From: an uncultured Clostridia bacterium
GTDB lineage: Bacteria > Bacillota > Clostridia > Christensenellales > Borkfalkiaceae
Direction: 5' to 3'
DNA: 15,799 nucleotides
Assembly (NCBI GenBank): GCA_947629725.1
Contig: CANREU010000017.1
Location: 1 to 15,799, forward strand
Shown piece by piece: positions 6,371 to 13,602 of the stretch. The position numbers and the translations under genes are program-made. Under the pieces are notes generated by a model that was not told the origin of the DNA, made no database searches, and saw only the letters and a program-made list of their open reading frames with translations. Each line of letters starts with the position of its first letter. Positions within the stretch are counted from its first letter, which is position 1.

Positions 6371-7024
6371 ATGGAAAATTATCTTGCCGCGCTCGACGAA
6401 TACTTTTGCGCGCGCTATTCCGACTACGTGAAACTCTCCGCGCTCGAGGGCTATGAAATGCCCGAGGTGCTCTATGTCGCCAAAGACGGCAACATCGTCC
6501 GCCGCGACCCCTCCGTCATGCGTCTCAACAGGCAGGCGAAGAGGGAGGAGCTCCTCGCCCGTTTCAAGAAGAACGCGGGGGACGTGAACTTCACCTTTGG
6601 CTACGCCTTTATCCCCTTCTCCGACAGGATCAAAAATCCCCTCCGCAAGGGGACGTTCGCAAAGCTCCTTCCCGCCGCCCTGCGCGCCTGCGGGGAGACG
6701 GCGGAGAGCGCGGGGGAGAAGCTCGACATCGAGCCCCGTTTTTGGAAAAAGATCGTGAAGGGCTCCCTCTATCCCGAAAAAAATCTCATCCTCGCCCTCG
6801 CCCTCGTCTGCCACATGGAGATCCGCTCCGCCATCACGCTCCTGACTTCGCGCGGGTTTTTCTTCGACGCGGAGAACGTGCGGGACGTCGTCGTCGAATA
6901 TCTCTTGCAGAACGGGGTGGCAAATCCCGAGATGAGGGACAGGTGCCTGAAAGAGTACAACATCACCTGCCTGCCCATCCGCCGCGCGCCTTCGGCGGAA
7001 AAGGAGGAACATGAAGATCTATAA
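6371..7024 (+). CDS. Hypothetical protein with XRE-like C-terminal region, probably leaderless
   Basis: 217 residues, no named family recognised. Residues 1-88 are of unknown fold (NIVRRDPSVMRLNRQAKREE is basic). Residues 93-165 resemble an XRE-like helical region often attached to Bacillota proteins: GTFAKLLPAALRACGE, then LDIEPRFWKKIVKGSLYPEK, then NLILALALVCHMEIRSAITL, in which FWKKIVKGSLYP corresponds to the recognition part. Residues 168-199 (VRDVVVEYLLQNGVANPE) are a further conserved-looking tail. No signal peptide or membrane segment is seen. Its last 14 bases overlap cysS, whose ribosome site lies inside this frame, so the two are translationally coupled. A DNA- or RNA-binding regulator is my best guess. 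Confidence 0.75.
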   Translation: MENYLAALDEYFCARYSDYVKLSALEGYEMPEVLYVAKDGNIVRRDPSVMRLNRQAKREELLARFKKNAGDVNFTFGYAFIPFSDRIKNPLRKGTFAKLLPAALRACGETAESAGEKLDIEPRFWKKIVKGSLYPEKNLILALALVCHMEIRSAITLLTSRGFFFDAENVRDVVVEYLLQNGVANPEMRDRCLKEYNITCLPIRRAPSAEKEEHEDL

Positions 7025-8396
7025 TTCTCTCACCCGCCGCAAGGAGGAGTTCGTCCCCCTCGAAAAGGGGAAGGTCAAAATGTATGCCTGCGGCATCACC
7101 GTCTCGGGCGAGGCGCACATCGGGCACGCCTTTCAGGCGATCGTCTACGACGTCTTCCGCAACTTCCTCCAAAAGGAGGGGTATGAAGTGACCTATGCCC
7201 GCAACTATACGGACGTGGACGACAAGATCATCGCCAAGAGCCGCGAGACGGGGATCCCCGCCGACGTCTATGCCGCGGAGATGATCGAAAAGACGAACGC
7301 CGTGATGGCGCGGGCGCATATCGGCGAGCCGACCCTTTGGCTCAAGGCGACGGAAAACATCGGCAATATCATCTCCTTTATCGAAGAACTCATAAAAAAG
7401 GGGCACGCCTACCCTGCCGAAAACGGGGACGTCTACTTCGACGTCGACAGTTTTCCCGCCTACGGCGGGCTCTCGGGGCGGGACAAGGAGGACATGCTCG
7501 ACGGCGTGCGCGTCGAAAACGACGAGACCAAGAAAAATCCCTACGACTTCGCCCTCTGGAAGGCGGCGAAGGCGGGGGAGATATGCTGGGATTCCCCGTG
7601 GGGGAAGGGCAGGCCGGGCTGGCACATCGAGTGCTCGGCGATGAACCGCGCCGCGTTCGGGGAGCAGATCGACATCCACGGCGGCGGGCGGGACCTCATC
7701 TTTCCCCACCACGAGAACGAGATCGCCCAAAGCGAGGCGCTCACGGGCAAGCCGTTCGCCAAATATTGGACGCACAACGGGCTTATAAAAATCAACGGGC
7801 AGAAGATGAGCAAGTCCCTCGGGAACGTCCTTCTTCTCTCCGACCTCCTCGACAAGTATTCGGACGAGGCGCTGAAATTTGCCCTCCTCTCCTCCAACTA
7901 CCGCGCCGACCTCAACGTGACGGACGGCCTGTTCCCCGCCGCGGAGGCGCACCTTGTGCGGTTTTACACCCTCATCGAAAAGATCGAGAAGGCGTTCCCC
8001 TCGGAGACGGGGCTCTGCCCCGCGATCGACGAAGAATTCGATGCGGCGATGCGCGACGATTTCAACACCGCCCTCGCCCTCTCGGGGCTTTTCGGCCATT
8101 TCAAGGAGGCGGGGCGGCTTCTTGCGGGAAACGACCCCGCGGCGCGGCGGATCGTGAACCAGATCAGAAAGACCTATTCGCTCTTGGGGCTCTTCCGGAG
8201 GGACGCGGCGGAGTATCTTGCGCAGTACGCGCCGAAAGAGGACATCCCCGCGGACGTGAAGAAGATCGCGGACGAGAGATGGGAGGCGCGCCAAAACAGG
8301 GACTGGGCGGCCTCCGACGCCCTCCGCGAAAAACTGAAAGCGCTCGGCTACGCCGTAAAGGACGCCAAAGACGGCTACACGCTTGAGAAGATATAA
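7011..8396 (+). CDS. cysS: Cysteinyl-tRNA synthetase
   Basis: 461 residues, normal length for this class I enzyme, which charges tRNA-Cys with cysteine using ATP in the cytosol. HIGH is at 36-39 (in CGITVSGEAHIGHA) and KMSKS at 265-269. The four zinc ligands that select cysteine are all present: Cys27, Cys208 (HIECSAM), His233 and Glu237 (FPHHENE), each one residue before its E. coli counterpart. The first motif reads VSGEAHIGHA rather than the common YDxxHIGNA, a natural variant. AAGGAGG at 7001-7007 precedes the ATG and lies within the previous gene. No T-box leader is visible upstream, although such leaders are common before synthetase genes in this phylum. Confidence 0.97.
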   Translation: MKIYNSLTRRKEEFVPLEKGKVKMYACGITVSGEAHIGHAFQAIVYDVFRNFLQKEGYEVTYARNYTDVDDKIIAKSRETGIPADVYAAEMIEKTNAVMARAHIGEPTLWLKATENIGNIISFIEELIKKGHAYPAENGDVYFDVDSFPAYGGLSGRDKEDMLDGVRVENDETKKNPYDFALWKAAKAGEICWDSPWGKGRPGWHIECSAMNRAAFGEQIDIHGGGRDLIFPHHENEIAQSEALTGKPFAKYWTHNGLIKINGQKMSKSLGNVLLLSDLLDKYSDEALKFALLSSNYRADLNVTDGLFPAAEAHLVRFYTLIEKIEKAFPSETGLCPAIDEEFDAAMRDDFNTALALSGLFGHFKEAGRLLAGNDPAARRIVNQIRKTYSLLGLFRRDAAEYLAQYAPKEDIPADVKKIADERWEARQNRDWAASDALREKLKALGYAVKDAKDGYTLEKI

Positions 8397-8408
8397 GGCC
8401 ATCGCCCC

Positions 8409-8588
8409 CTTGCTTCCCCCTTTTGGGGGAAGTACCCCGAAGGGGGGATAGGGGTTTGCAGACTGCGCGGGTAGCGCCGAACCCCCTACTTCGCGTTTCA
8501 CGCGCGTGCCGCCCATAGCGTGCGGGCGGGGCGCCGTCGTAAAGAACACGACGGAGCTCCCCCAAGAGGGGGAGCCGAGAAAGGGCGG
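8409..8588 (+). repeat. Composite repeat element (copy B)
   Basis: It starts with a family-II unit (8409-8461), then GCGGGTAGCGCCGAACCCCCT, written here as two joined words (GCGGGTAGCGCC and GAACCCCCT), then a variable hairpin-rich insert, then stem CCGTCGT/ACGACGG (8534-8540 with 8548-8554, loop AAAGAAC), and the module GCTCCCCCAAGAGGGGGAGC with CCGAGAAAGGGCGGCGG. Its end leads straight into the start of the DUF559 gene. It forms the whole gap between cysS and that gene. Confidence 0.8.
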
Positions 8589-8597
8589 CGGAAAAAG

Positions 8598-8966
8598 ATG
8601 CGGAGCCGAAAAAACATGCGGATCTATCGTCATAAACTTGTGGGCTATGCCCGCGAGTTGCGAAAAAACATGACCGAGGAAGAGCGCAAGCTTTGGCACG
8701 TTTGTTTGAAAAAACTGCCCGTCAAGTTTGTGCGGCAAAGATCGTTCGGCGACTATATCGTGGATTTTTATTGCGCGGAAAAGAACCTTGCGATCGAGCT
8801 CGACGGGGCGCAGCACTTCGAGGCAGACGGCGAAAAGTACGACGCAAAGCGGGACGAATTTCTCAACAAACAGGGAATAACGGTCGCGCGATATTCAAAT
8901 TTGCAGATCGGCCGCGAGTTTGAAGCGGTGCAAGCGGATATTTTGCGGCGGCTCGGGCTGGAGTGA
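8598..8966 (+). CDS. DUF559 (Vsr/restriction-endonuclease-like fold) protein
   Basis: 122 residues from ATG at 8598; a start at 8616 (116 residues) is also possible, and neither has a clear ribosome site. The family pattern is evident: KLVGYARELRKNMTEEERKLWH, written in part as ARELRKNMTEEERKLW (about 17-32), then KFVRQRSFGDYIVDFYC, LAIELDGAQH with its acidic residues, YDAKRDEFLNKQGITVARYS and a closing helix. DUF559 proteins share the PD-(D/E)xK-like fold of very short patch repair (Vsr) nucleases; here VDFYC and AIELDG hold the likely metal ligands. Their biological role is not settled. The gene lies between composite repeats on both sides and its first codons touch the repeat's GGGCGGCGGAAAAAG end, suggesting they spread together. 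Base composition is slightly less GC-rich than neighbours. Confidence 0.88.
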   Translation: MRSRKNMRIYRHKLVGYARELRKNMTEEERKLWHVCLKKLPVKFVRQRSFGDYIVDFYCAEKNLAIELDGAQHFEADGEKYDAKRDEFLNKQGITVARYSNLQIGREFEAVQADILRRLGLE

Positions 8967-8973
8967 ACCAACA

Positions 8974-9081
8974 CTTGTTTCCCCCGAGGGAAGCGCTCCA
9001 CCCCCCCCTTGCTTCCCCCGAGGGAAGCGCTCCAACCGCCCCCCCTTGCTTCCCACAAGGGAAGTATTCCCGACCACCCCC
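8974..9081 (+). repeat. Tandem array of family-II-type half units
   Basis: Units beginning CTTG(C/T)TTCCC at 8974, 9008, 9045 and then 9082 are spaced 34, 37 and 37 bases apart. Each has a small stem, GCTTCCC/GGGAAGC or its like, followed by a C-rich tail. The fourth unit is the start of a full composite copy. The array follows the DUF559 stop by 7 bases. Confidence 0.75.
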
Positions 9082-9216
9082 CTTGCTTCCCCCCTTTGGG
9101 GGAAGTACCCCGAAGGGGGGATAGGGGTTTGCAGTCGAGCAAGATGAGAACCCCCTCACCGCCGCAAAGAACACGGCGGAGCTCCCCCAAGAGGGGGAGC
9201 CGAGAAGGGGCGGCGG
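9082..9216 (+). repeat. Composite repeat element (copy C)
   Basis: Family-II unit (9082-9134), then TCGAGCAAGATGAGAACCCC, stem CCGCCGC/ACGGCGG with loop AAAGAAC (9159-9179, one mismatch), then GCTCCCCCAAGAGGGGGAGC and CGAGAAGGGGCGGCGG. It is nearly identical to copy D 162 bases downstream, so this pair is a recent duplication. Confidence 0.85.
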
Positions 9217-9243
9217 AAAAAGGAAGTGCCCCGACCAGCCCAC

Positions 9244-9411
9244 CTTGCTTCCCCCGCTTGGGGGAAGTACCCCGAAGGGGGGATAGGGGTTTGCAGTCGG
9301 GCAAGATGAGAACCCCCTCACCGCCGTAAAGAACACGGCGGAGCTCCCCCAAGAGGGGGAGCCGAGAAGGGGCGGCGGATCAAAAGGGGGAGCCGAGAAG
9401 GGACGGCGGAA
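9244..9411 (+). repeat. Composite repeat element (copy D) with duplicated tail
   Basis: Same order as copy C: family-II unit (9244-9296), GAACCCCCTCA, perfect stem CCGCCGT/ACGGCGG with loop AAAGAAC (9321-9341), GCTCCCCCAAGAGGGGGAGC and GGGCGGCGG (to 9378). The tail GGGGGAGCCGAGAAGG.. CGGCGG is then repeated at 9386-9411. It ends 45 bases ahead of alaS. The whole stretch 8967-9440 contains repeats only; I see no gene and no clear alaS promoter in it. Confidence 0.85.
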
Positions 9412-9455
9412 CGGTCCCCGTCAAAAAAGAAAAACAACCAACAACGGAGAATTTT

Positions 9456-11267
9456 ATGAACATCACAGGCAAACAACTTCGGCAAAAGTGGCTCGATTTC
9501 TACAAGAGCAAGGGGCACACCGACATCGGCGCGGTGTCCCTCATCGGCGACGGCTCCACGGGGGTCATGTTCAACGTGGCGGGGATGCAGCCCCTCATGC
9601 CCTATCTTCTCGGCAAGCCCCACCCCGCGGGCAAGCGGCTCTGCAACGTGCAGGGGTGCGTCCGCACGGTGGACATCGACAGCGTGGGCGACGCCTCCCA
9701 CTTCACCTTCTTCGAGATGATGGGCAACTGGTCCCTCGGCGACTACTTCAAGAAGGAGAAGACGGCGTGGACCTTCGAGCTCCTCACGAAGGAGTTCGGG
9801 CTGGACAAAGACAAGCTCTGCACCACGGTGTTCAAGGGCAATTCCTCCGCCCCGCGGGACGGGGAGACGGCGGAGCTCCTCATCGGGCTCGGCATAAAGC
9901 CCGAGCACGTCTACTACCTTCCGAAGGAGGACAACTGGTGGGAGCTCGAGGGCACGGTGGGCACCCCCTGCGGGCCCGACAACGAGTGGTTCTATCCTCT
10001 CGACCCCGCAAAGACGGATCCCGTCTTTCCCGAGGATTACGTGGAGATCGGCAACGACGTCTACATGCAATATAAAAAGACGGAGACGGGTTACGAGCCC
10101 CTCGGGCGCGGAAATGTGGACACGGGGTTCGGTTTCGACAGGATGCTCCTCTTTTTGAACGGGCTCTCCGACGCCTACAAGACCGATCTTTTCACTGCGG
10201 CGATCGCAAAGCTCGAGGAGCTCTCGGGCAAGAAATACGACGACGGCGGGGAGGACAGGCGGGCGATGCGCATCATCGCCGACCACACCCGCACGACGGT
10301 GATGCTCATCGGAGATAAGAACGGCATCCTTCCCTCCAACGTGGGGGCGGGGTACATCCTCCGCCGCATCATGCGCCGCGCCATCCGCTATTGCCGCCGC
10401 CTCGGCGTTTCTTCTTCCGCCATTTGCGCGGTCGCCTCGATCTTCATCGAAAAAGTCTACAACGAGGCGTACCCCCTTCTTCTCGAGAAGAAGGACTACA
10501 TCCTCGACGAGATCGAGCGGGAGGCGGAGCGCTTCGAGGCGACCCTCGCTTCGGGCATGAAGGAATACGAGAAGTGCGTGCAGGGCATTGCGCGCAAGAA
10601 CGAATTCATGGCGAAAAATGACCCCGCATACGTCCCCGAAAAGACGATCGGCGGCAAGGCGGCGTTCCGCCTGTACGACACCTTCGGTTTTCCCCTCGAG
10701 CTCACCGAAGAACTCGCGGCAGAGCAGGGGCTCTCCGTCGACAGGGCAGGCTTCGAGGCGGCGTTCAAGGAACACCAGGAGACGAGCCGCGCCCTCGAGA
10801 AGGGGCAGGCGAAGGGGGGCCTCGAGTCCCACTCCGAACAGGCGGTGAAGTACCACACCGCGACCCACCTTCTGAACGCGGCATTAAAGAGAGTGCTCTC
10901 CCCCGACTGTAACCAGAAGGGGTCCAATATCACGGACGAGCGCATGCGCTTCGACTTCAACTTCGACCGCGCCATGACCCCCGAAGAGATCGCGGCGGTG
11001 GAGAAGCTCGTCAACGAGAAGATCGGGGAGGACATCCCCGTCGTATTCAAGGAAATGAGCCTCGAGGAGGCGCGGAAGGAGAACTTCGTCGGCGTGTTTG
11101 ACAGTAAGTACGGCGAAGTCGTCAAGACCTACTCCATCGGCGACTTTTCGAAGGAGATGTGTGGCGGCCCGCACGTGGAGCGCACGGGCGTTTTGGGACA
11201 CTTCCGCATCGTGAAGGAACAGTCCTCCTCGGCGGGGATCAGAAGGATCAAGGCGATACTGGAATAA
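9456..11267 (+). CDS. alaS: Alanyl-tRNA synthetase, short form lacking DHHA1/C-Ala
   Basis: Class II synthetase that charges tRNA-Ala with alanine. ATG at 9456 follows ACGGAGA at about 9443-9449. The catalytic core is complete: motif 1 region (CVRTVDIDSVG), motif 2 (FTFFEMMGNWSLGDYFK) and motif 3 (VDTGFGFDRMLLF, where GMGLER is more usual). The tRNA-recognition domain follows, and then the editing domain with its zinc ligands HTATH (467-471) and CGGPH (569-573). The protein stops at 603 residues, just after the editing core (SSSAGIRRIKAILE), while most bacterial enzymes reach about 870. The missing part is the DHHA1/C-Ala region that helps bind the tRNA elbow. The stop is followed by ordinary intergenic sequence and another gene, so this is the natural end and not an obvious frameshift. 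Editing should remain possible in cis. Confidence 0.95.
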   Translation: MNITGKQLRQKWLDFYKSKGHTDIGAVSLIGDGSTGVMFNVAGMQPLMPYLLGKPHPAGKRLCNVQGCVRTVDIDSVGDASHFTFFEMMGNWSLGDYFKKEKTAWTFELLTKEFGLDKDKLCTTVFKGNSSAPRDGETAELLIGLGIKPEHVYYLPKEDNWWELEGTVGTPCGPDNEWFYPLDPAKTDPVFPEDYVEIGNDVYMQYKKTETGYEPLGRGNVDTGFGFDRMLLFLNGLSDAYKTDLFTAAIAKLEELSGKKYDDGGEDRRAMRIIADHTRTTVMLIGDKNGILPSNVGAGYILRRIMRRAIRYCRRLGVSSSAICAVASIFIEKVYNEAYPLLLEKKDYILDEIEREAERFEATLASGMKEYEKCVQGIARKNEFMAKNDPAYVPEKTIGGKAAFRLYDTFGFPLELTEELAAEQGLSVDRAGFEAAFKEHQETSRALEKGQAKGGLESHSEQAVKYHTATHLLNAALKRVLSPDCNQKGSNITDERMRFDFNFDRAMTPEEIAAVEKLVNEKIGEDIPVVFKEMSLEEARKENFVGVFDSKYGEVVKTYSIGDFSKEMCGGPHVERTGVLGHFRIVKEQSSSAGIRRIKAILE

Positions 11268-11272
11268 AATTC

Positions 11273-11320
11273 GCCCCGCCCCTTGCCTTCCCCTCGAGGG
11301 GGCGCCGGGGAGAGGGGCGC
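11273..11320. repeat. Short C/G palindrome between alaS and the next gene
   Basis: CCCCTCGAGGGG (11290-11301) is a perfect 12-base palindrome within CTTGCCTTCCCCTCGAGGGG, followed by GCGCCGGGGAGAGGGG. It resembles a degenerate member of the family-II/family-I hairpins. There is no T run, so termination here is doubtful. Confidence 0.45.
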
Positions 11321-11363
11321 GAGGGCCAACGTACCCGCCGCAAACAAAAAACGGGAGGCAGAT

Positions 11364-11930
11364 ATGACCGAAAAAGAGAAATTGCTCGCAGGGGAGCTGT
11401 ACACCGTGGACGAAGAGCTCGCGGGGGAGCTCGCCGCGTGCAAGAAAAAGTGCGTCGAATACAACAACACCCCGCGTGAGGACAAGGAGAAGAGGCAGGA
11501 GATCTTGCGCTCCATCCTCGGCAAGTGCGGCAAAAACTGCAACGTCGAGAGCAACGTGTGGTTCGACTACGGTTACAACACCGAGGTGGGCGACAACTTC
11601 TACGCCAATCACGACTGCATGTTCCTCGACACGAACAAACTCATCTTCGGCGACAACGTCTTTATCGCACCCCAGTGCGGATTTTACACGGCGGGACACC
11701 CCCTCGAGGCGTCTCTCCGCCGCGCCCAGCTCGAGTTTGCAAAGCCCATCGTGGTGGGCAGCGACGTGTGGTTCGGCGGCGGCGTGCGGGTCCTCCCCGG
11801 GGTGACGATTGGGAGCAACGTCGTCATCGGCGCGGGGAGCGTGGTCACCCGCGACATCCCGGACAATTCGGTGGCGGTCGGAAACCCCGCGCGGGTCATC
11901 AAGACCCTTCCCGCCGATAGCGGCGAGTAA
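11364..11930 (+). CDS. maa: Maltose/galactoside O-acetyltransferase-like enzyme
   Basis: 188 residues, the usual length for the Maa/LacA group, which transfers acetyl from acetyl-CoA to a sugar hydroxyl in the cytosol. ATG at 11364 follows GGGAGG (11353-11358). The N-terminal Mac domain is at about 3-57 (EKEKLLAGELYTVDEEL, then EYNNTPREDKEKRQEIL). The left-handed beta-helix of hexapeptide repeats follows (VESNVWFDYGYNTEVGDNFY to VTIGSNVVIGAGSVVTRDIP). His112 in TAGHPL aligns with the catalytic histidine of the family (His113/115). The true sugar acceptor is not predictable, and the symbol is by family only. It may be co-transcribed with the gene 46 bases downstream. Confidence 0.92.
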   Translation: MTEKEKLLAGELYTVDEELAGELAACKKKCVEYNNTPREDKEKRQEILRSILGKCGKNCNVESNVWFDYGYNTEVGDNFYANHDCMFLDTNKLIFGDNVFIAPQCGFYTAGHPLEASLRRAQLEFAKPIVVGSDVWFGGGVRVLPGVTIGSNVVIGAGSVVTRDIPDNSVAVGNPARVIKTLPADSGE

Positions 11931-11976
11931 AACACAAAGAAGTCACGGCAAAGACCCCCGAGTGGGCGGAAAAACC

Positions 11977-13284
11977 ATGAAAGAAAAGAGCAAAGGAAAA
12001 AGCAGGCGGGGCTTAAAGATCGCCTGTATCGTTCTCGCCTCGGTCTTCGGGGCGCTTTTGATCGCGGCCGCGGCGCTCTGGATCCGTGCCGCCGTCCACA
12101 TGCGTTCCCCCGAAAAATTCGGCAGCTATTCCTTTGACGCGGGGGAGACGGAGTTCTCCCTCGATCTCTTTCCCTCCCTCGTTTTGGAAGAGGGGGCGGA
12201 GAAACTCAAAATTTTGCAGATCGCCGACCCGCAGATCAAATTCGGCAGTTTCACGCGCGATACCAAGACGATGTCCCTCCTCGACCGCGCCATCAAAGCG
12301 GAAAAACCCGATTTATGCGTGGTGACGGGGGACCTCGCCCTCTCCGTCTTTACATGGGACGCCTTCCGCTATTTCGCGGATTTCATGGAAAAGAGGCAGC
12401 AGTACTGGACGTTCGTCTTCGGCAACCACGACAGCCAGTTCGATTGCAGTAAATACACCCTCTGCAACCTCCTCGCAAAATACGAGCACTGCCTGTTCGA
12501 CGCGGGTCCCGACGACATCCACGGCTCGGGCAACTTCCTTTTGAATGTTTACAGGGGGCAAAAGAGCGCCGAAGCGCTCGCCTACAGCCTCGTCTGCCTC
12601 GACTCGGGCATGTATCCCGAGGAGGGCAACACTTCCCTCACCGATTGGGTGTACGATTGGATCCGCCGCGACCAGATCGAGTGGTACCGCTGGGCGGTCG
12701 CGGGGCTCAAAGCGGCAGCCCCGTCCATCGAGAGCACCATGTTTTTCCACATCCCCATCAAGGAATTTGCGAACCTCTACTACCTCAACGAGCTCGAAAA
12801 GGGGAGGGAGATCCCCGAGGCCGTGAAGGCGCAGCTGCCCGACGTCGAGATCCGCGAGGTGACGGGGGTGGTGCGCGAGGACCCGAAAGAGGAGAGCGAG
12901 TGCGTCTACGGCGACGAGCGGTACACCGTCGGCGTCTTCTATCAGGGTAACGCCGAGGGGACGGACGACCATCCCGACGTATTCGCCGCCATCAAGGAGA
13001 GCGATTGCACGAAGGCGCTCTTCTGCGGGCACGACCATGTGAACAACCTCAAGGGATATTACGACGGGATCTACCTCGGCTACGGGCTGTGCTGCGGCTA
13101 TCACACCTACCCGTTTTTCAACGATCCGCCCTTTTTTAAGGACAAGATCCTCTTCAACGGCGCGCTCTGGACGGACGAAAACGGCGCGCGCATGGAGAAG
13201 GGGGTCACGTCGATCGAGATCTCTTTGGGGGACGGCTACGGCGCCATCACCGCGGCCGACCGCCCGGACAGTTATTATAAATAA
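11977..13284 (+). CDS. Membrane-anchored calcineurin-like metallophosphoesterase
   Basis: 435 residues. Residues 1-11 are strongly basic and 14-37 form a single hydrophobic segment, so the catalytic domain is probably outside the cell on an N-terminal anchor. The phosphoesterase blocks appear in order: ILQIADPQ (Asp84), VVTGDLAL (Gly-Asp 118-119), FGNHD (149-152), FFHIP (His258) and CGHDH (351-354). The first block has Gln86 where most members have the histidine of D-x-H, so one metal site may differ. The layout resembles Dcr2/purple-phosphatase-like secreted phosphoesterases. ATG at 11977 is chosen because the longer frame upstream overlaps the acetyltransferase gene; only a weak GGCGGA precedes it. 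Substrate unknown. A family-I hairpin follows the stop directly. Confidence 0.88.
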   Translation: MKEKSKGKSRRGLKIACIVLASVFGALLIAAAALWIRAAVHMRSPEKFGSYSFDAGETEFSLDLFPSLVLEEGAEKLKILQIADPQIKFGSFTRDTKTMSLLDRAIKAEKPDLCVVTGDLALSVFTWDAFRYFADFMEKRQQYWTFVFGNHDSQFDCSKYTLCNLLAKYEHCLFDAGPDDIHGSGNFLLNVYRGQKSAEALAYSLVCLDSGMYPEEGNTSLTDWVYDWIRRDQIEWYRWAVAGLKAAAPSIESTMFFHIPIKEFANLYYLNELEKGREIPEAVKAQLPDVEIREVTGVVREDPKEESECVYGDERYTVGVFYQGNAEGTDDHPDVFAAIKESDCTKALFCGHDHVNNLKGYYDGIYLGYGLCCGYHTYPFFNDPPFFKDKILFNGALWTDENGARMEKGVTSIEISLGDGYGAITAADRPDSYYK

Positions 13285-13290
13285 GGAAAA

Positions 13291-13341
13291 CACCCCCTCG
13301 TTTGAGGGGGTGGTGGGGGTTGCCCCCCGAGATTCGTCCCC
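13291..13341 (+). repeat. Family-I palindromic repeat (copy 2)
   Basis: CACCCCCTC (13291-13299), loop GTTT, GAGGGGGTG (13304-13312), then GTGGGGGTTGCCCCCCGAGA. It sits 6 bases after the phosphoesterase stop and has no T run, so it is a repeat first and a terminator only possibly. Confidence 0.65.
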
Positions 13342-13357
13342 GCATATCCTAACCGTG

Positions 13358-13411
13358 CCCTCCCCCTACGTGAGGGGGAGGGGTAGGGGTGAGGGTTCGC
13401 CCTCGAGATCC
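13358..13411 (+). repeat. Family-I palindromic repeat (copy 3)
   Basis: CCCTCCCCCT (13358-13367), loop ACGTG, AGGGGGAGGG (13373-13382), then GTAGGGGTGAGGGTTCGCCC and TCGAGATCCC. The stem is identical to that at 5034-5058, which lies in the opposite orientation. Another C/G hairpin, GGCTCCC/GGGAGCC (13440-13463), follows. The rest of 13412-13555 shows no gene. Confidence 0.75.
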
Positions 13412-13558
13412 CGCAAACACCCCCTCCGTCCCTGCGCGACGGCTCCCCCGGGAGAGGGAGCCGGGAAAAAGGCGGCGGGTTCCTTTTTCCGTGCGGAAAT
13501 TGCGAAAAAATATTTTGCTTTTTTCCGAAAAAAATTCGGTTTCGCGAGGCAAAACAGC

Positions 13559-13587
13559 TTGACGGAAGTTTTGCGAAGTCCTATAAT
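13559..13587 (+). promoter_or_regulatory. Promoter of the rplM-rpsI operon
   Basis: TTGACG (13559-13564, one mismatch), 17-base spacer, perfect TATAAT (13582-13587). Start is expected near 13594, giving a leader of about 69 bases. Confidence 0.87.
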
Positions 13588-13602
13588 GATGAAGTAAACG
13601 GT

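Noticed and set aside
6963..8816. Long minus-strand frame opposite cysS and the repeat region
   Set aside because: It runs through cysS and through intergenic repeats without any family motif or ribosome site; it is a shadow of GC-rich coding sequence.
8974..9400. CRISPR array
   Set aside because: The spacing between similar units is regular, but the intervals are themselves repeats rather than unique spacers, and no cas gene is near.
8967..9455. T-box riboswitch ahead of alaS (and likewise ahead of cysS)
   Set aside because: No T-box consensus (AGGGUGGNACCGCG-like) or specifier stem is visible; the alaS leader region is filled with dispersed repeats, and cysS overlaps the gene before it.
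9318..10868. Long minus-strand frame opposite alaS
   Set aside because: Same reason: composition-driven shadow of a clearly recognised gene.
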